Assembly (NCBI GenBank): GCA_028386065.3
Contig: JAKUCV010001893.1
Location: 54,578-118,577, forward strand
Origin: Turnera subulata
Lineage: Eukaryota; Streptophyta; Magnoliopsida; Malpighiales; Passifloraceae
Length of the DNA: 64,000 nt
Direction: 5' to 3'
Below the pieces are notes generated by a model that had not been told where the DNA came from, did not search any database, and saw only the letters and a program-made list of their open reading frames with translations. Position 1 is the stretch's first letter; each line of letters opens with the position of its first letter. The position numbers were made by a program, and so were the translations under genes. Positions 9,461-41,372 of the stretch are shown here, one piece after another.

Positions 9461-10563
9461 TGCATCACCACGACACTTACATCATCAATAACAGCATCAT
9501 CAGCACCAAATCATCAACAAATAGTAGATAAAAGGGGATCTAGGTTTACCTCTTGTAGCCCTCCTTTAGCTCCTTGATTTAAGTTGTGTTCTCCACCCAC
9601 TTTCTTTCCACTCCTTAACTCAATCTTTGATCTCTTCTTGATCTCACCTTACTGCCTTCTCCTTGATGCTTCCCACGAAATTTCTTCAGAGTTTCTGCCT
9701 ATCAAAATATTTCTGAGCTTGGAGAGTAGAGTTTCTCCAAGCACTTAAGTTTATAGGGGGTGTGTGTAAAAAGAATTATATCCCCCTTGGATGTGAATGG
9801 GAGGTCCTATTTATAAAGTTATGGGGAATGCAGGGGTCATGCACCTCTTAATGATCAAGATTATGGCCAGAATTTTGGGTCAAAACTGCGTAGAATCAAA
9901 TTAGAATCGAATATTGGGGAAAAATTTCATTCTAGGGACCACATGACCACCGTGGCCTGGCGGTCCACCCGAGATGCCCGCCCGGCCTTGCGGGTTTCAT
10001 GGGTTCTTCCCTTGTTTAGCCTCAATCACCCCTAATTTCGCCCTGACTTGATTTAACCGCATAATCAACCCCTAATCAGCCCAGAATATACCATTTTCTT
10101 GATTACTACTCCTCCTAAACCTTCCATGTATGATTGATACAAATTAAACCCCTCATTTCCTGCCATTTCATACTAAAAATACATTTACCATAACAAGATA
10201 ATTTACTTTGATTTTCCACGAAAATCAAGCTAAGATTACTGCAAGAAATGTGTTTATGGGCCAATAAACTCTGGAGAGTCCGCGCTTTATTAACCTAGGC
10301 CTCTAAATTTATTTCTAACAAAAAAAAATCATCTCAATATAATTGGGCTAAAAACAAATAAAAGACCCAGATAAATAAAACAACATATTTTATTAAATTA
10401 AACCTAAAATGTATTCTAACCTAGGATTAAATCATCTGGGTGTTCACAGGTGCCCCTCGTTCATGAGTCCTTAGAAACTAAGCACGAAACAACGCAAGAA
10501 AATAACAACCAAATTTGAGTGATTGGTATGTGCCAAAGGTCGGAGCATCCCATGCTCTTCTTC
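9461..10563. other. No gene; retroelement-like spacer
   Basis: Pyrimidine-rich and AT-rich sequence without long frames. It leads into tgcccctcgttcatgag just before the 48-bp array and probably belongs to the same degraded element. Confidence 0.4.
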
Positions 10564-11108
10564 GGGAACCATCCCATCGCGAAGGTTTGTGAGGGACTGG
10601 CCCTCCGTACCGGGAACCATCTCATCCTGGGGTTTGTGAGGACTCAGTCCTCAACTTTTGGGAATTATCTCATCCCAGGGTTTGTGAGGACTTGGTCCTC
10701 GGCTACGGGAATCATCTCATCCCGGGGTTTTGCAAAGACTTGGTCCTAGGCTTTGGGAATCATCTCATCCCGGGGTTTACGAGGACTTGGTCTTCGAATT
10801 TTGGGAATCATCTCATCCCAGATTGTGCGAGGACTTGGTCCTCGGCTTTTGGGAATCATCTCATCCCGAGGTTTGAGAGGACTTAGTTCTTAGCTTTCGG
10901 GAATCATCTCATCCCGGGATTTGCGATGGCTTGATCCTCAGCTTTTGGGAATCATCACATCCCAGGATTTGCGAGGACTTGATCCTCAACTTTGGGAATC
11001 ATCTCACCCCGGGGTTTGCGAGGACCTGGTCCTCGGCTTTTGGGAATCATCTCATCTCGGAGTTTGCGAGGACTTGGTCCTCAGATTTTGGGAATCATCT
11101 CATCCCAG
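10564..11108 (+). repeat. 48-bp tandem array, 12 units, each with two hairpins
   Basis: GGGAA marks each unit start: 10564, 10612, 10660, 10707, 10755, 10803, 10851, 10899, 10947, 10994, 11042, 11090 (period 48, twice 47). A unit contains GGGA..TCCC around atcatctca and GAGGAC-TTG-GTCCTC. Some units carry paired or stem-lengthening changes, such as gagggactggccctc and gaggactcagtcctc. The 16-codon periodicity leaves open frames in several phases, but the 47-bp steps break every frame, so this is not a protein repeat. Confidence 0.85.
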
Positions 11109-13062
11109 GCAACACAGTATATTGTTCTAGTGCATCATTAAAAATTCATTCTCTTTACTGGCTACTTTCCCTTTTAGTTTCATGTCTATGTGGCCAAATA
11201 TTAGCCATGGCTCACTTTGTGAAAAATGTGTGCTCAATCAAGTAGATTAGCGTTTATCTCCTTACTTACAAAACAGCAAAGCTAAATTCAAGAGGGTAGC
11301 ATGAAGAGAGTAGAACTGGAATCAAATCGAAAGACCTTATGGAAATACCATATTAACACCAGAAAAAAAAAAAAACAATATACCAAAAAAAATCCAAAAC
11401 TCATCAAATTTCTAAAACCAAATAAACACCACCGACGTGTATGTCATTTTGGTCTAAAGAAGTTACAAACTGATACATGGAGGATGAGTTGGAATGGTAG
11501 TGCGATAACTCCCGAGACTGCGAGTGTGCAAACTGAGGTAGCGACAGAGATCTACGGTGATAAATGAGGGCAAAAGAAACAAATAAGAACATCTAAAAGG
11601 TTTTCTCCGTAGACTTTCAACAAAAACTGAACAAAAAGACCATCTTCCTAGCATCATAAATTAGGAAAAAACATACAATGGGTCAGTCGTAGCCGCCAAA
11701 ACCATAAAGAGAAAGAAGACGTAGAGAGAAGGCAAAAGAGCAAAACCTATCGCACCTATTTGAGTTTTCTTCTAACGAATCCTTTGGTTCTGTTTCGTCT
11801 GGGAAGTGACTATGGATCCAGAAACCTTAGCTGCGCCGTCAAACAAACGGAAGCGAATGTACAATTACTGGCGGTGAGGGAGAGAGTACGTAGAAAGAAA
11901 AGAGGAAGAAGAAGAAGTGGGAGGAGGAAAAGAAAAAAGAGGAGACTTTTTCCTTTTCTTTCGGTTACCTAAGTTTTAGGAATTTTGTTGAAACGCCAAG
12001 GACACACTGGTTTTGCCAGTAGTACTGAGAGAGAGTGGGCGAGTCGGAGAGAATAACTGGCGGGAAGGAACTTTTTTGGCAGTATATGACTATATGAAGA
12101 CACGAGCGCGAGAGAATTTCTTTTTCACTGGGCCTGTTTATTTGGGTTATTAGCGGGTCCAGCTTGTCATTATATTGCAGGTAATTTGCGCTATCGTCAT
12201 TATATATTAATTTTCTTCGACCAAAAAGAATTTATATATGAATATTACAGTTCAGTTAATTTGCGGGTAAGGGAGCAGATGAGAAGAAAGGAAGAAAAAA
12301 TACTACAATTTAACTGCACATCATTTCTCACGTGATCGTGAATTAGCCTCTGTGTGACTAACTCTATTTGAAGCGGTAAGGCGTAGAAGGCAAAATACAA
12401 ATTAGTTTTTGAGGGCGAATAGGGAAATAAAATGCCGAAAGGATTGGAGCACAACAAAAACAACTCCCCGGTTACCCTTCACGTCGATACACCCAACGGC
12501 GGTAATGCAGTAACACAATCTAGTTATCATCATCTCCATTATTATGTATAAATCATCCAAAAAGCATACAGCTGCAACTCCTTGACTAACAGTTGCAGCA
12601 AAGCATCCAAACCCCTCAAAATTGAAAAGTAATACTGCTAGTAACGGACGAATGACCTTGGACACTCAGATTTACTTGCGTAAATACAAGAGACTAATAA
12701 AGGTTCTAGCTTCGAACATTACCTTTAATGGCTATAACAAAGAAAAAATTGTACATAAATAGGCACGCAAGCAATGAATGGCTGCAATCCATAGCTCAAG
12801 TATAGCGGCTACAATGCTACAGAGAACTTGGAGATATGAAATGGCAACTCTATAACCATCGGATTAAATAAATTATACAAGGCAATAAACAAATGGTCGG
12901 TGTTTCCCACGTCCGTTCAGACCTTACAACGTAAGCTTGCATATATGCTACATCAGGCAATTACAAGACATACAACTGTACAGATTCTTTAATTATGTAC
13001 CCACTAAGCTGCTGCATATATTTTAATTCAATGTTTATTTCTTACACTTCTTCTGGTGCTGG
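11109..13062. other. Intergenic; includes SYD 3' flank
   Basis: No gene can be supported. Short frames at 11301-11972 and 12245-12665 have no family features. The last few hundred bases before 13063 should contain the SYD 3' UTR, but no clear poly(A) signal could be singled out. Confidence 0.45.
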
Positions 13063-32666
<19,604 letters not shown>

Positions 32667-35273
32667 CGCATTTGAACTTCAAAAATCTAAGGAATTTGAA
32701 GCATAAGTCAGGAAATGTTATCACAGAGCCAGCACCGAGGGACAAAAAGGAAGAAAACATAAAAAAATTTAAAAAGAGACATAAGTAGGTCCGTTGGCGA
32801 CCAGACCCAATTGGCTCGAAGTGAGAGAAGTGTTGGGATAGCTAAGGGAAGGGCACTAGGGCAGGTTGCTTACCGACGAGTCGCCCAAAGTGAGCGGCGA
32901 TCTCTCTCCTTCCTTGGGTGGGTTGTTCAGTCGCCTGGTGCAGTTTTCTCCGTCGCGCGAGATTTACTCCATGGCAGGTGGAATCGCAGAGAAAGGAAAG
33001 GGACCTAGATTTAATGGAGGAGTAGTTCAAGTCTCATTTCTTTTGTGGTACCGTACGGTGAGTTTTAAACTTGGGCTCAAATATGGGCTTGTTGAGTTTT
33101 CCACTTTTCTTGAGAATTAAATGCTGGGCCTCGGCTCTTGTGTTTCCGGACCCCGAGAGACCCTTTTTGGTTGGGTTTACCTCTGGGCGTGGATCGTTTA
33201 TAATAGTATATGATTTTTTTTTCCAAAATTTGTGGTTGAAATTTTTTTATCAATGGAGTAGTACAATTTTTTATTTAAAAGAACGAGGGAGCTACCATTT
33301 TTTCATTTTTTCTCTTTTTTTTTCGAAGAGTAGATTTTAACGGAACGAATAGGAAACTTCACCAAAAATGACATAATCAACCCAACCCAACTTAAAAAAT
33401 GAACAATTTTTAATTTTCTTTATAAGAAGCAATATTCATTTCATCCACAAAAAATGAGTACAAGGTATATATAATAGTGTCTACCTACCTAGGTCTATCC
33501 ATAAATTAAAAAACGACTCAAGATTTATAGAATTTATAAAACTTTTTCTTAAGAATATTAAATTTATGTTATGGTATTACGAGTCTTCATCTAACCAACA
33601 TCTAAGGCTTCACACATAAACTTGTAAAGAGGGTGATTTTTTTTTTTATTCCCAAATATGTTGCAATAGAGGGAGAAACTTGAAAACTATGACTACCAGT
33701 CTACCGCACATTCTAGGGAAACCAAGATTTATTTGGTTTCCAAATATGATAGACCAAAAATCTCTCATAATTATCATTGAAAAGTAGATAGTGCTTTGAT
33801 CTTCAAATAAACCAGGTAAAAAAACTATTTGAAACTTATTTTATATTGCTCAATATGACAAAAGGCTCATGCATAAAAGGAGAAAGCAAAATAGTCAACT
33901 ATGATAGAGCAAAGTTGTTAAATTATGACTGGAAAAACTACCAAACGAAAATGGTAGAAGAAAAGCAAATAAATAAACAATCGGGGCTTATGCCGTGAAA
34001 GAAGTATCAGCGCCAACTCCTACTTTTAGTTTTAAATAGAAGGCTTTGAGAGGGAGAGAACGAGTAGTTTTAGAGGAAGTGAAACTTTATTCCATATAAC
34101 TTCTTTCATAATTTTGAAGTTTTAGAATAATTAGAATATCCTCAAATTGATAATTTTTTATATATAAATAGTAAATTTTATTAAAATCCAACCTAAAGAA
34201 TGCATGAATGCTATCATCAAACATATGACTATAAAGGCAAGCAAAACTTACTAAATAAAGATACGCCTGTTTATATACATCAGACTATATCTTACAAAAA
34301 CTTCATTTTATACATTTTTTTGATCAAATTCATTTTATACTCAAAACCATGCTACAATTTGAGTGTTAGAGATATGATAGGGAAATGGATGGTTGTTTAG
34401 CCTCTAAAATATTGACCTCAATAAGACAATCTAAAATTTTTTTAACGGACACTTGAGTTATTGATGCAAAGAAAATATGGAATTAACATATAATTTAAGT
34501 TTTGATAAAATTATGTTGGAGTTTATTTTATGTTGCATAGATAGAGTAGAGATATCTATATAGTCATAATACAAATAAAAAATTATTATGTATACGATTG
34601 CAAGTGCAAAAGGGGAAATTCTTGAGATTAGAAATGAGCTCACATTATCTTAGTTGCCTTACCAATAAATTTTATTCATTAAACTTCTATTTTTTTGTCA
34701 GTTCATTAAACTTCTATTCACCCACCAATATTAATATCTACGGCCTTATATATTGTATATTGTATGATTGCACCCAACTCAAACAATACATTAACTGACG
34801 AAAAAATTAGCCATGATCACAATGTGTCACACTTGCACTTTGAAAGCTATTAATCCCTCAGAAATTTTAAACTGCATAACTCCCCCAATAATTAATCTCA
34901 TCACCCGAAACTCACGTGACTCTTCCAATAGAACAACAACACTAAAAATTCAAAATTTCAACGGATACAAACAAGGCCCACTTTTTAGAACCCGACATGT
35001 TCCTCTTAATTTCGGGTTTGATTTTCAATTTACTTTCATATTCCCGCTCGTCTCACACAGCCCCACCCTTTCTCTTTCCTCCCTCTCTCTTCCATTTTTT
35101 GTCCAATCAAGTATACCTCTCCTCTCTCCCTTCCTCTCCCTCTCTCTAATCACATCCAAGCCAAAGCTCTCCGGTCCACAACCGGAAAGCCCAGCCGATA
35201 ACCGCCGCTCTCCGCCGCCCGATCTCCGTATTCCACGAATCGAAACCGTAAAAATCCATCTCCTCAAGTCACA
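32667..35273. other. Intergenic region between divergent SYD and RUK genes
   Basis: The two genes point away from each other, so both promoters lie here. The 5' UTR side of SYD occupies the left end. A CT-rich tract at about 35056-35150 precedes the RUK start codon and is typical of plant 5' UTRs. The middle (33350-34800) is AT-rich without recognisable features. The open frame at 34813-35277 is a chance frame through the RUK leader. Confidence 0.5.
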
Positions 35274-38200
35274 ATGAACCATTTCCACATCTACGAAGCC
35301 ATTGGCCGCGGCAAATACTCGGTAAGTTCGCTCAATTCCTTGTCGACACATGAAAGGTTCTCTGCTTACTAATCTCTCTTTTCCGTTTTTTGCATTGGAT
35401 GCGTAGACTGTGTACAAAGGGAGGAAGAAGAAGACGATCGAGTATTTTGCGGTTAAGAGCGTCGATAAGTCGCAGAAGAACAAAGTCCTTCACGAAGTAA
35501 AGCTATTAACCTCTTCTTGATTTTTTTTGTTCGTTTCCGTTTCATTCGTTTATTCACTTTTAACCGTTGGTTAAAAGTGAATCTGGATAAGGTTTAGATA
35601 ATGCGGTTAGGCTAGTCGATTAAATTCAAATTTCGAGGCAGTTTGGTGCCTGATTTAGTAACTAATCAGAAAATTTTTAATGTAAAGAGCTGTAAGGTTT
35701 TGTTTAGAAGTAATTTAGTTTCAGCTCTGGCGATTAATTGCAGGTTAGGATGCTTTACTCGTTGGACCATCCAAATTTGTTAAAGTTTTACTCGTGGTAA
35801 GCCTTGCTATAATGCACGTCAATTGATCCGTCCTTGTTGCTATGGTTATTGCTTTTCCTTGACACGAAGGCATTGTTTAAGATAAGGCTGAAACCAAAAT
35901 CACCCTCTTGGCGATTAAGCTTGTACTGGTAGAGCTAAAAGTTAATTGGTTTTGCTCCTAAATGTTTCCTTCTTGTTGTTTTGGATGAATAACGTCCCTG
36001 ATGTTTGTTCAGGTACGAAACTCCAGCGCATTTATGGTTAGTTTTGGAATATTGTGTTGGTGGAGATCTTATGACCTTGTTACGACAGGTAAAAAGCAGC
36101 TTCAGTGCTTGTAAAATTTTATTTCTTTTGTGCTTTTTTTGAACTACCATTCTTTATCATCCATTTGGCTAGTGCCACTCAAGGCTAGAGCAAACTTCTT
36201 CAAAGTTTGATTGATTTGGTATCATGGACAGCTATTTCATAGTTGTAGAATTCAAGGGTTATCATTCTTGCTGGTAACTTAATGTTGTCTGCATAATCTG
36301 TTTGGTGTTTGTGTTGCAGGATGGTCGGTTACCTGAAGATTCAATTCATGATCTTGGTTGTGGCCTAGTTAGAGCTTTACAGTAAGAAATGCTGATTTGT
36401 GTTAGCTTACTTTCTACAGGTTTTGGTGTGATATCGTCAAAGATTTTACTTGTTAAGTCTTTCTCTGACTAAAGAATCTAGTTATTATCAGGTTCTTACA
36501 CTCAAAGGGAATCATTTATGGTGATTTAAAACCATCAAACATCCTGCTAGATGAGAATGGACGGACAAAGGTGCCAATGGTTTTCTTCACGTTACTGGTT
36601 GAACTGAATAGTTCTCAAACTTTTCACAGTGGATGTAAAGTGGAACTTGACTAATGTATATGTTTCTGCAATGCAGCTTTGTGATTTTGGGTTGGCGAGA
36701 AGATTGTGCGATATATCTAAATCTTCCACGGTAAGCCAATCTCATGTTGGATCATTTCATAGATTTTGAATATTGCTTCCCCAGTGTGGAATTGAATTAA
36801 TTTTTATTTCTTTTATTTTGTTTTTTTAGTTGCCACAAGCAAAACGCGGGACACCATCTTATATGGCTCCCGAACTATTTGAAGAAGGAGGTGTCCATTC
36901 ATTTGCATCTGATTTTTGGGCTCTGGGTTGTGTATTGTATGAGTGCTATGTAGGGAAACCTCCTTTCATAGGCAGAGAATTCACTCAGCTAGTAAGATCC
37001 ATAATCTCAGATCCAACTCCTGCCCTCCCTGGCACTCCAAGCCGTCCATTTGCGAACCTAGTCAATTCTCTGCTGGTGAAAGATCCAGCTGAAAGAATAC
37101 AGTGGACAGAGCTTTGTGGACATGCGTTCTGGAGAACTAAAATTGTCACGGTGACCTTACCTCCTCAGCCTGCTTTCGATAACATGATAGAGCTTCACGT
37201 TAAGCCATGTCTCTCAGAACGTAATGGAGAGAGACCCTTAACAAACAGGACTCCTCCTAAATCTCGGGAAAAAGATGCAAAAGGGACTCCCAAACAGGAT
37301 GAGAACACTGTATTAGGATCAAGAGGTTATGAAACGCCAGTTAAAGGGCCACTAAGTGTGAGAAAGCCTCAAACAAAAGCCTCTAGCAGAGTAGCCGAGC
37401 AGAAAGATCCTTCCACTGCTACGAAGCGTGTTAATCTTTTAAGACTGTCAAGAATAGCTAAAACAAACTTGCAGAGGGAGAATGAGAAGGAAAACTACAG
37501 GAGGCCCTTGCCTAATACATCTGAGAACGACTCTGAGGTCAAAATTGAGAATACTGATATGGAGCTTGATTTTAATGAAAACGCGGAAGATGAGCCTCAG
37601 GAGGAACCTGATGGGTCAGACAACTCAACCAGTACAAAGCAAGAGACAGAAAATGACACTCAACAACTGGAAGCCTCCCCTGTTGTTAACACACCCGCCT
37701 TGGATGAATCAAGAACAGATGATGAGGAAACATCTACAGAGCATCTTGACACAATTGCTACCCCAATCCCAGTTAGTGCCAGTCCTCAGCTTAAAACGCC
37801 AAGATGTAGAGAAGGTTTAGTGTCAGGCCCTGAGCTTGATCCTTCAAAACCATCTAGCAAACTTTCACATGTACTTTGGCATCCATCTGATCTTTCAGTC
37901 CGACCTGTGATGCCCAGTAGAAAAGCTGATAAAGGGTCAGAGGGAATTCCTTCCCTTCCATTCGAGGCGCTGCAAGCACCAGATTTCGTGAAGATGTCTA
38001 AGGAGCAGCAAGATGCACTCAACAACAGAATAGGATCCATTTTAAACGGAAATAATAGCATCGGGGAGAAGCAGAACGTGATTAGGTACCTTGAGATGTT
38101 GAGCAGTAATGCTGATGCTGCCAACATCCTGACAAATGGACAAATAATGCTAATGCTGGTCAAAATGCTGCGACTGTCCAAGAACTCTACCAAGAATTCT

Positions 38201-41200
38201 GCTTTGCGCGTTCAACTTGCTTCACTTATTGGCTTGTTGATTCGTCATTCTACTTTCATCGACGATGATTTAGCAAATTCTGGAATTTTAGGCTCTCTTG
38301 TTGATGGTCTCAGAGATAAGCAGGAAAAAGTAAGGAGATTTTCCATGGCCGCTCTGGGTGAATTGTTGTTCTATATATCCACCCAGAATGAGCTGAACAG
38401 GGATAATAATCCACCTGAATCTCCATCAAAAGATGCCCGACCCGCCCTTGGTTGGCAGGTAATATTAACCCTCACCATTGCTACGTTCTTGTTTCTGTGC
38501 CATATTTATGAAGAGTGATTTGTAATATTGCTAAAAATTCTAATTGTGTCGTTGAACAAATTGATCGAGTTAAGTAACAGCCTTTTCTTTTCTACCATCT
38601 TTCAAGTTTTGGATCTGATACCTTCTGATTTGGTTTTGCTTATAAGATGGTCAGAAGTCCTCTATGCCTGCTTCGACTTTGCTTATAAGATAGTCTTGAG
38701 TTCTTTATGCCTTTCCTGCACTTCTTTTCTCTTCTGTTTTCCTTGATTATTGAATTACTTATATACTTGAACAGGTTCCAAACTCATTAATTTCACTAGT
38801 CTCTTCTTTGTTGCGGAAAGGAGAGGACGATATAACTCAGCTTTATGCTTTGAGGACTATTGAAAATATTTGCAGTCAAGGAGCACACTGGGCTGCTCGT
38901 TTCACCAGCCAGGATGTGATTACTAACCTGTGCTATATATATAAAGCAGCAGGAAAACAGGAGAGTATCAGGCTTACAGCAGGGTCATGTTTGGTTCGCA
39001 TAGCACGCTTCAACCCGCCCAGCATCCAATCAGTGATGGAGAAGCTTACGTTTAAGGAAACAGCATCATCCCTAGTCAAAGGAAGCCCGCGTGAGCAGCA
39101 AATATGTTTGAACCTCCTAATTATGGCCATTCTTGGAAGCCACATGCTTACCAATGTTGGGCGGCACCTCTTACAATTGACTGAGGAGAAGAATTTGGTC
39201 CCAAGTCTCGTCTCTCTTTCTGAACAGGGCAGTGAAGCTTTGAGGGGAAAGGCACTTCTTTTAATTGCTCTGCTTTGTAAGAATGGTAGGAGGTGGCTGC
39301 CACACTTTTTTTGCAATGCAAAGTTACTGTCTGCTGTTGATAGGCTGGCAAAAGAGAAGGACAGCTATCTGCAGCAGTGCTTAGATGCATTTGTTCATGT
39401 CGTGGCATCTATCATTCCGAATCTACTGGATATTATAACTGGGGATATTCAACAAATGATGGGAGGCAGGCGACATGGGCATATCTCTGCCGTCAGTAGA
39501 GTTGCCCCAAAAACAAATGTTCATTTGTTTCCTGTTGTTCTTCATCTTCTAGGGAGTTCAGCTTTTAAGCGCAGAGTGGTCAATATTCAAGTGCTGAAGC
39601 AGTTGGCAAATTTACTCAAAATTGTGGAGACTCCGTTTCAGGTTGGTAAACCCAATAAAGAACTTTGATAATTTTTGTTCATCTCTCGTGCTAAAGTTTT
39701 TTTGCTTCATGTTTGTTGCCCTACCCTTAGTTACAGGATGTGGTTAACCTAAATTAGTATTTGTTGACTGGATTTGACATCTTAAACATCATTGGCAAAA
39801 ACCATGGTTAAAAGCTGTGCTTTATTGTTGCTGTCGTGTGGTGCATTGGCGTAGCGAAACATGTCTATGCCATGCTTGGTGATGATGTTGGCTTCATTGG
39901 CAACCTAACAGTCCTTCTGAGTGCAATCAATTTTTAGTTGGCGAGCTAGCTCAGTTAAGAATCATACTAAAATGATTTATAACTCATCTAAATGTTTGAT
40001 CTAAATTATTTGAAGTGGGACAATTCAAATTGAACATATTAAGACAGAATCGTATGATAGTAAAGTGCTTAGGCAGTTAGTAATCAAGGGAATTTCATGA
40101 AAATTAGATTTTCAATTTTGGTTTGGGTTTTTACGATGCTGCTCGTCTCATTTGACACTTACTGTAGTTTTTATAGTTCAGATAGTGCCCTTCTGATAAC
40201 TGGCGAGTGCATAAGGGCTTGTATACAGATAAACAAATTTTAACTTTTTGATGGATGATTCACAGGGTAGAGATGACTTCCAGATAACCCTTCTCCGAGT
40301 TCTTGAATCTGTTTCAGAGGAGCCTGCTGTAATTTTTGGAAGCTCTAATGTGTTTGTTGGTGAAATTCTTCCTGGTCTAGCTGTTCTTTACAAGGGAAAC
40401 AAGGATGGTGATGCCAGATTTTTATGTCTTAAAATTCTGTTTGATGTAATGGTCATCTTCTTGAATGAACCTTCTGAGGATAAGCATTTATTGGATGCTT
40501 TGAAGTCAATATCCAATATTCATTTCCTTCCTCTCTACCCCACCCTGATTGAAGATGAAGATCCCATTCCCATGTATGCTCAGAAGCTCCTTGTCATGCT
40601 CATTGAGTTCAATTATATCAAAATTTCAGACATCCTACACCAAAAGACAGTATCACGCTGTTTTGAGTTTTTGCTTGGTGATCTGTCAAGTGCAAATGTG
40701 AACAATGTGAAGCTCTGTCTGGCTCTTGCTTCTGCTCCTGAGATGGATTCCAAGTTGCTATCTCAGTTAAAAGTTGTCAGGAAGATTGGAAATCTTTTGG
40801 AGTTTGTATACGCGAAGGATATGGAAGATTTTCTTGAGCCAACCCTTGGCCTTTTTAGGGCATTCCTCCTCCGGTCTGTCGGAAGTAAAATAGGATTTAC
40901 CCACAAAAATGAACCAGCACTCCTTAACGATGTGTCTTCTGATGCAATTGATCAGCAACAATGTATAAGAGATATAGTGGACTTTGGTAGCAATGTGGGT
41001 GTTTTGCTGGAGTTGAGTGGATCTTCGGAAGCAAATATTTCCGAAATAGCTTCTGAATGTGTGGTGTTATTACTGAAGGCAGCTCCAAGGGAAGCCACAA
41101 CTGGTTTTCTAACTAACCTTCCAAAGGTTCTTGTGATCCTTGAGTCCTGGCAAAAGCATATTTCTCCCCTACTTCTGAAGCGGATGCTGCATGCCCTTGG

Positions 41201-41372
41201 CTATTCCTGCAGGCAGTATTTGTCACACGCAATGATTTTGTCAATATCCATTTCTGAGATTTCAAGGATTGAAGCCGCAGTTTCGGAGCTGAAAAGTTCA
41301 AGGATACCTGATTTAGCCAATGTCGCTTCGTTGGTGGCCTTAGAATTGCAGCGGCTTCCTCGTTGCATTTGA
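35274..41372 (+). CDS. RUK: RUNKEL/Fused-type kinase-HEAT protein
   Basis: Plant homologue of Fused, a microtubule-associated kinase-like protein needed for phragmoplast organisation and cell-plate expansion in cytokinesis. Ten exons: 35274-35321, 35407-35496, 35744-35796, 36013-36088, 36320-36381, 36492-36570, 36677-36730, 36830-38458, 38775-39641, 40266-41372; together 1354 aa, the usual family size. Kinase domain at about residues 4-265: glycine loop IGRGKYSTVYKG, Lys33 in FAVKSV, DFG at 139-141, GTPSYMAPE. The catalytic loop reads YGDLKPSN, so Asp121 is kept but the Arg of HRD is replaced. A charged linker follows, then from about residue 500 a long helical HEAT/armadillo-like region to the C-terminus. 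Starts and phases all agree and no defect was seen. Confidence 0.95.

Noticed and set aside
10564..11108. CRISPR-like array
   Set aside because: Units are contiguous without unique spacers, and the DNA is from a plant nucleus.
10519..11245. Overlapping open frames giving a 16-residue protein repeat (..NHLIPGFARTWSSAFG..)
   Set aside because: The frames come from a 48-bp non-coding tandem repeat. Two 47-bp units break each frame, and there is no start context or conserved domain.
11301..11972. Possible gene with Lys/Arg-rich frame at 11760-11972
   Set aside because: The charge comes from a GA-rich tract; it could be leader-like sequence of a lost minus-strand gene, but nothing supports a protein.
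34813..35277. 154-codon frame upstream of RUK
   Set aside because: It covers the CT-rich leader and ends just inside the RUK start. Composition is that of untranslated sequence and no domain is recognisable.
39940..39985. tRNA-like A-box gctagctcagttaaga in the last RUK intron
   Set aside because: No matching B-box at proper distance and no cloverleaf could be formed.
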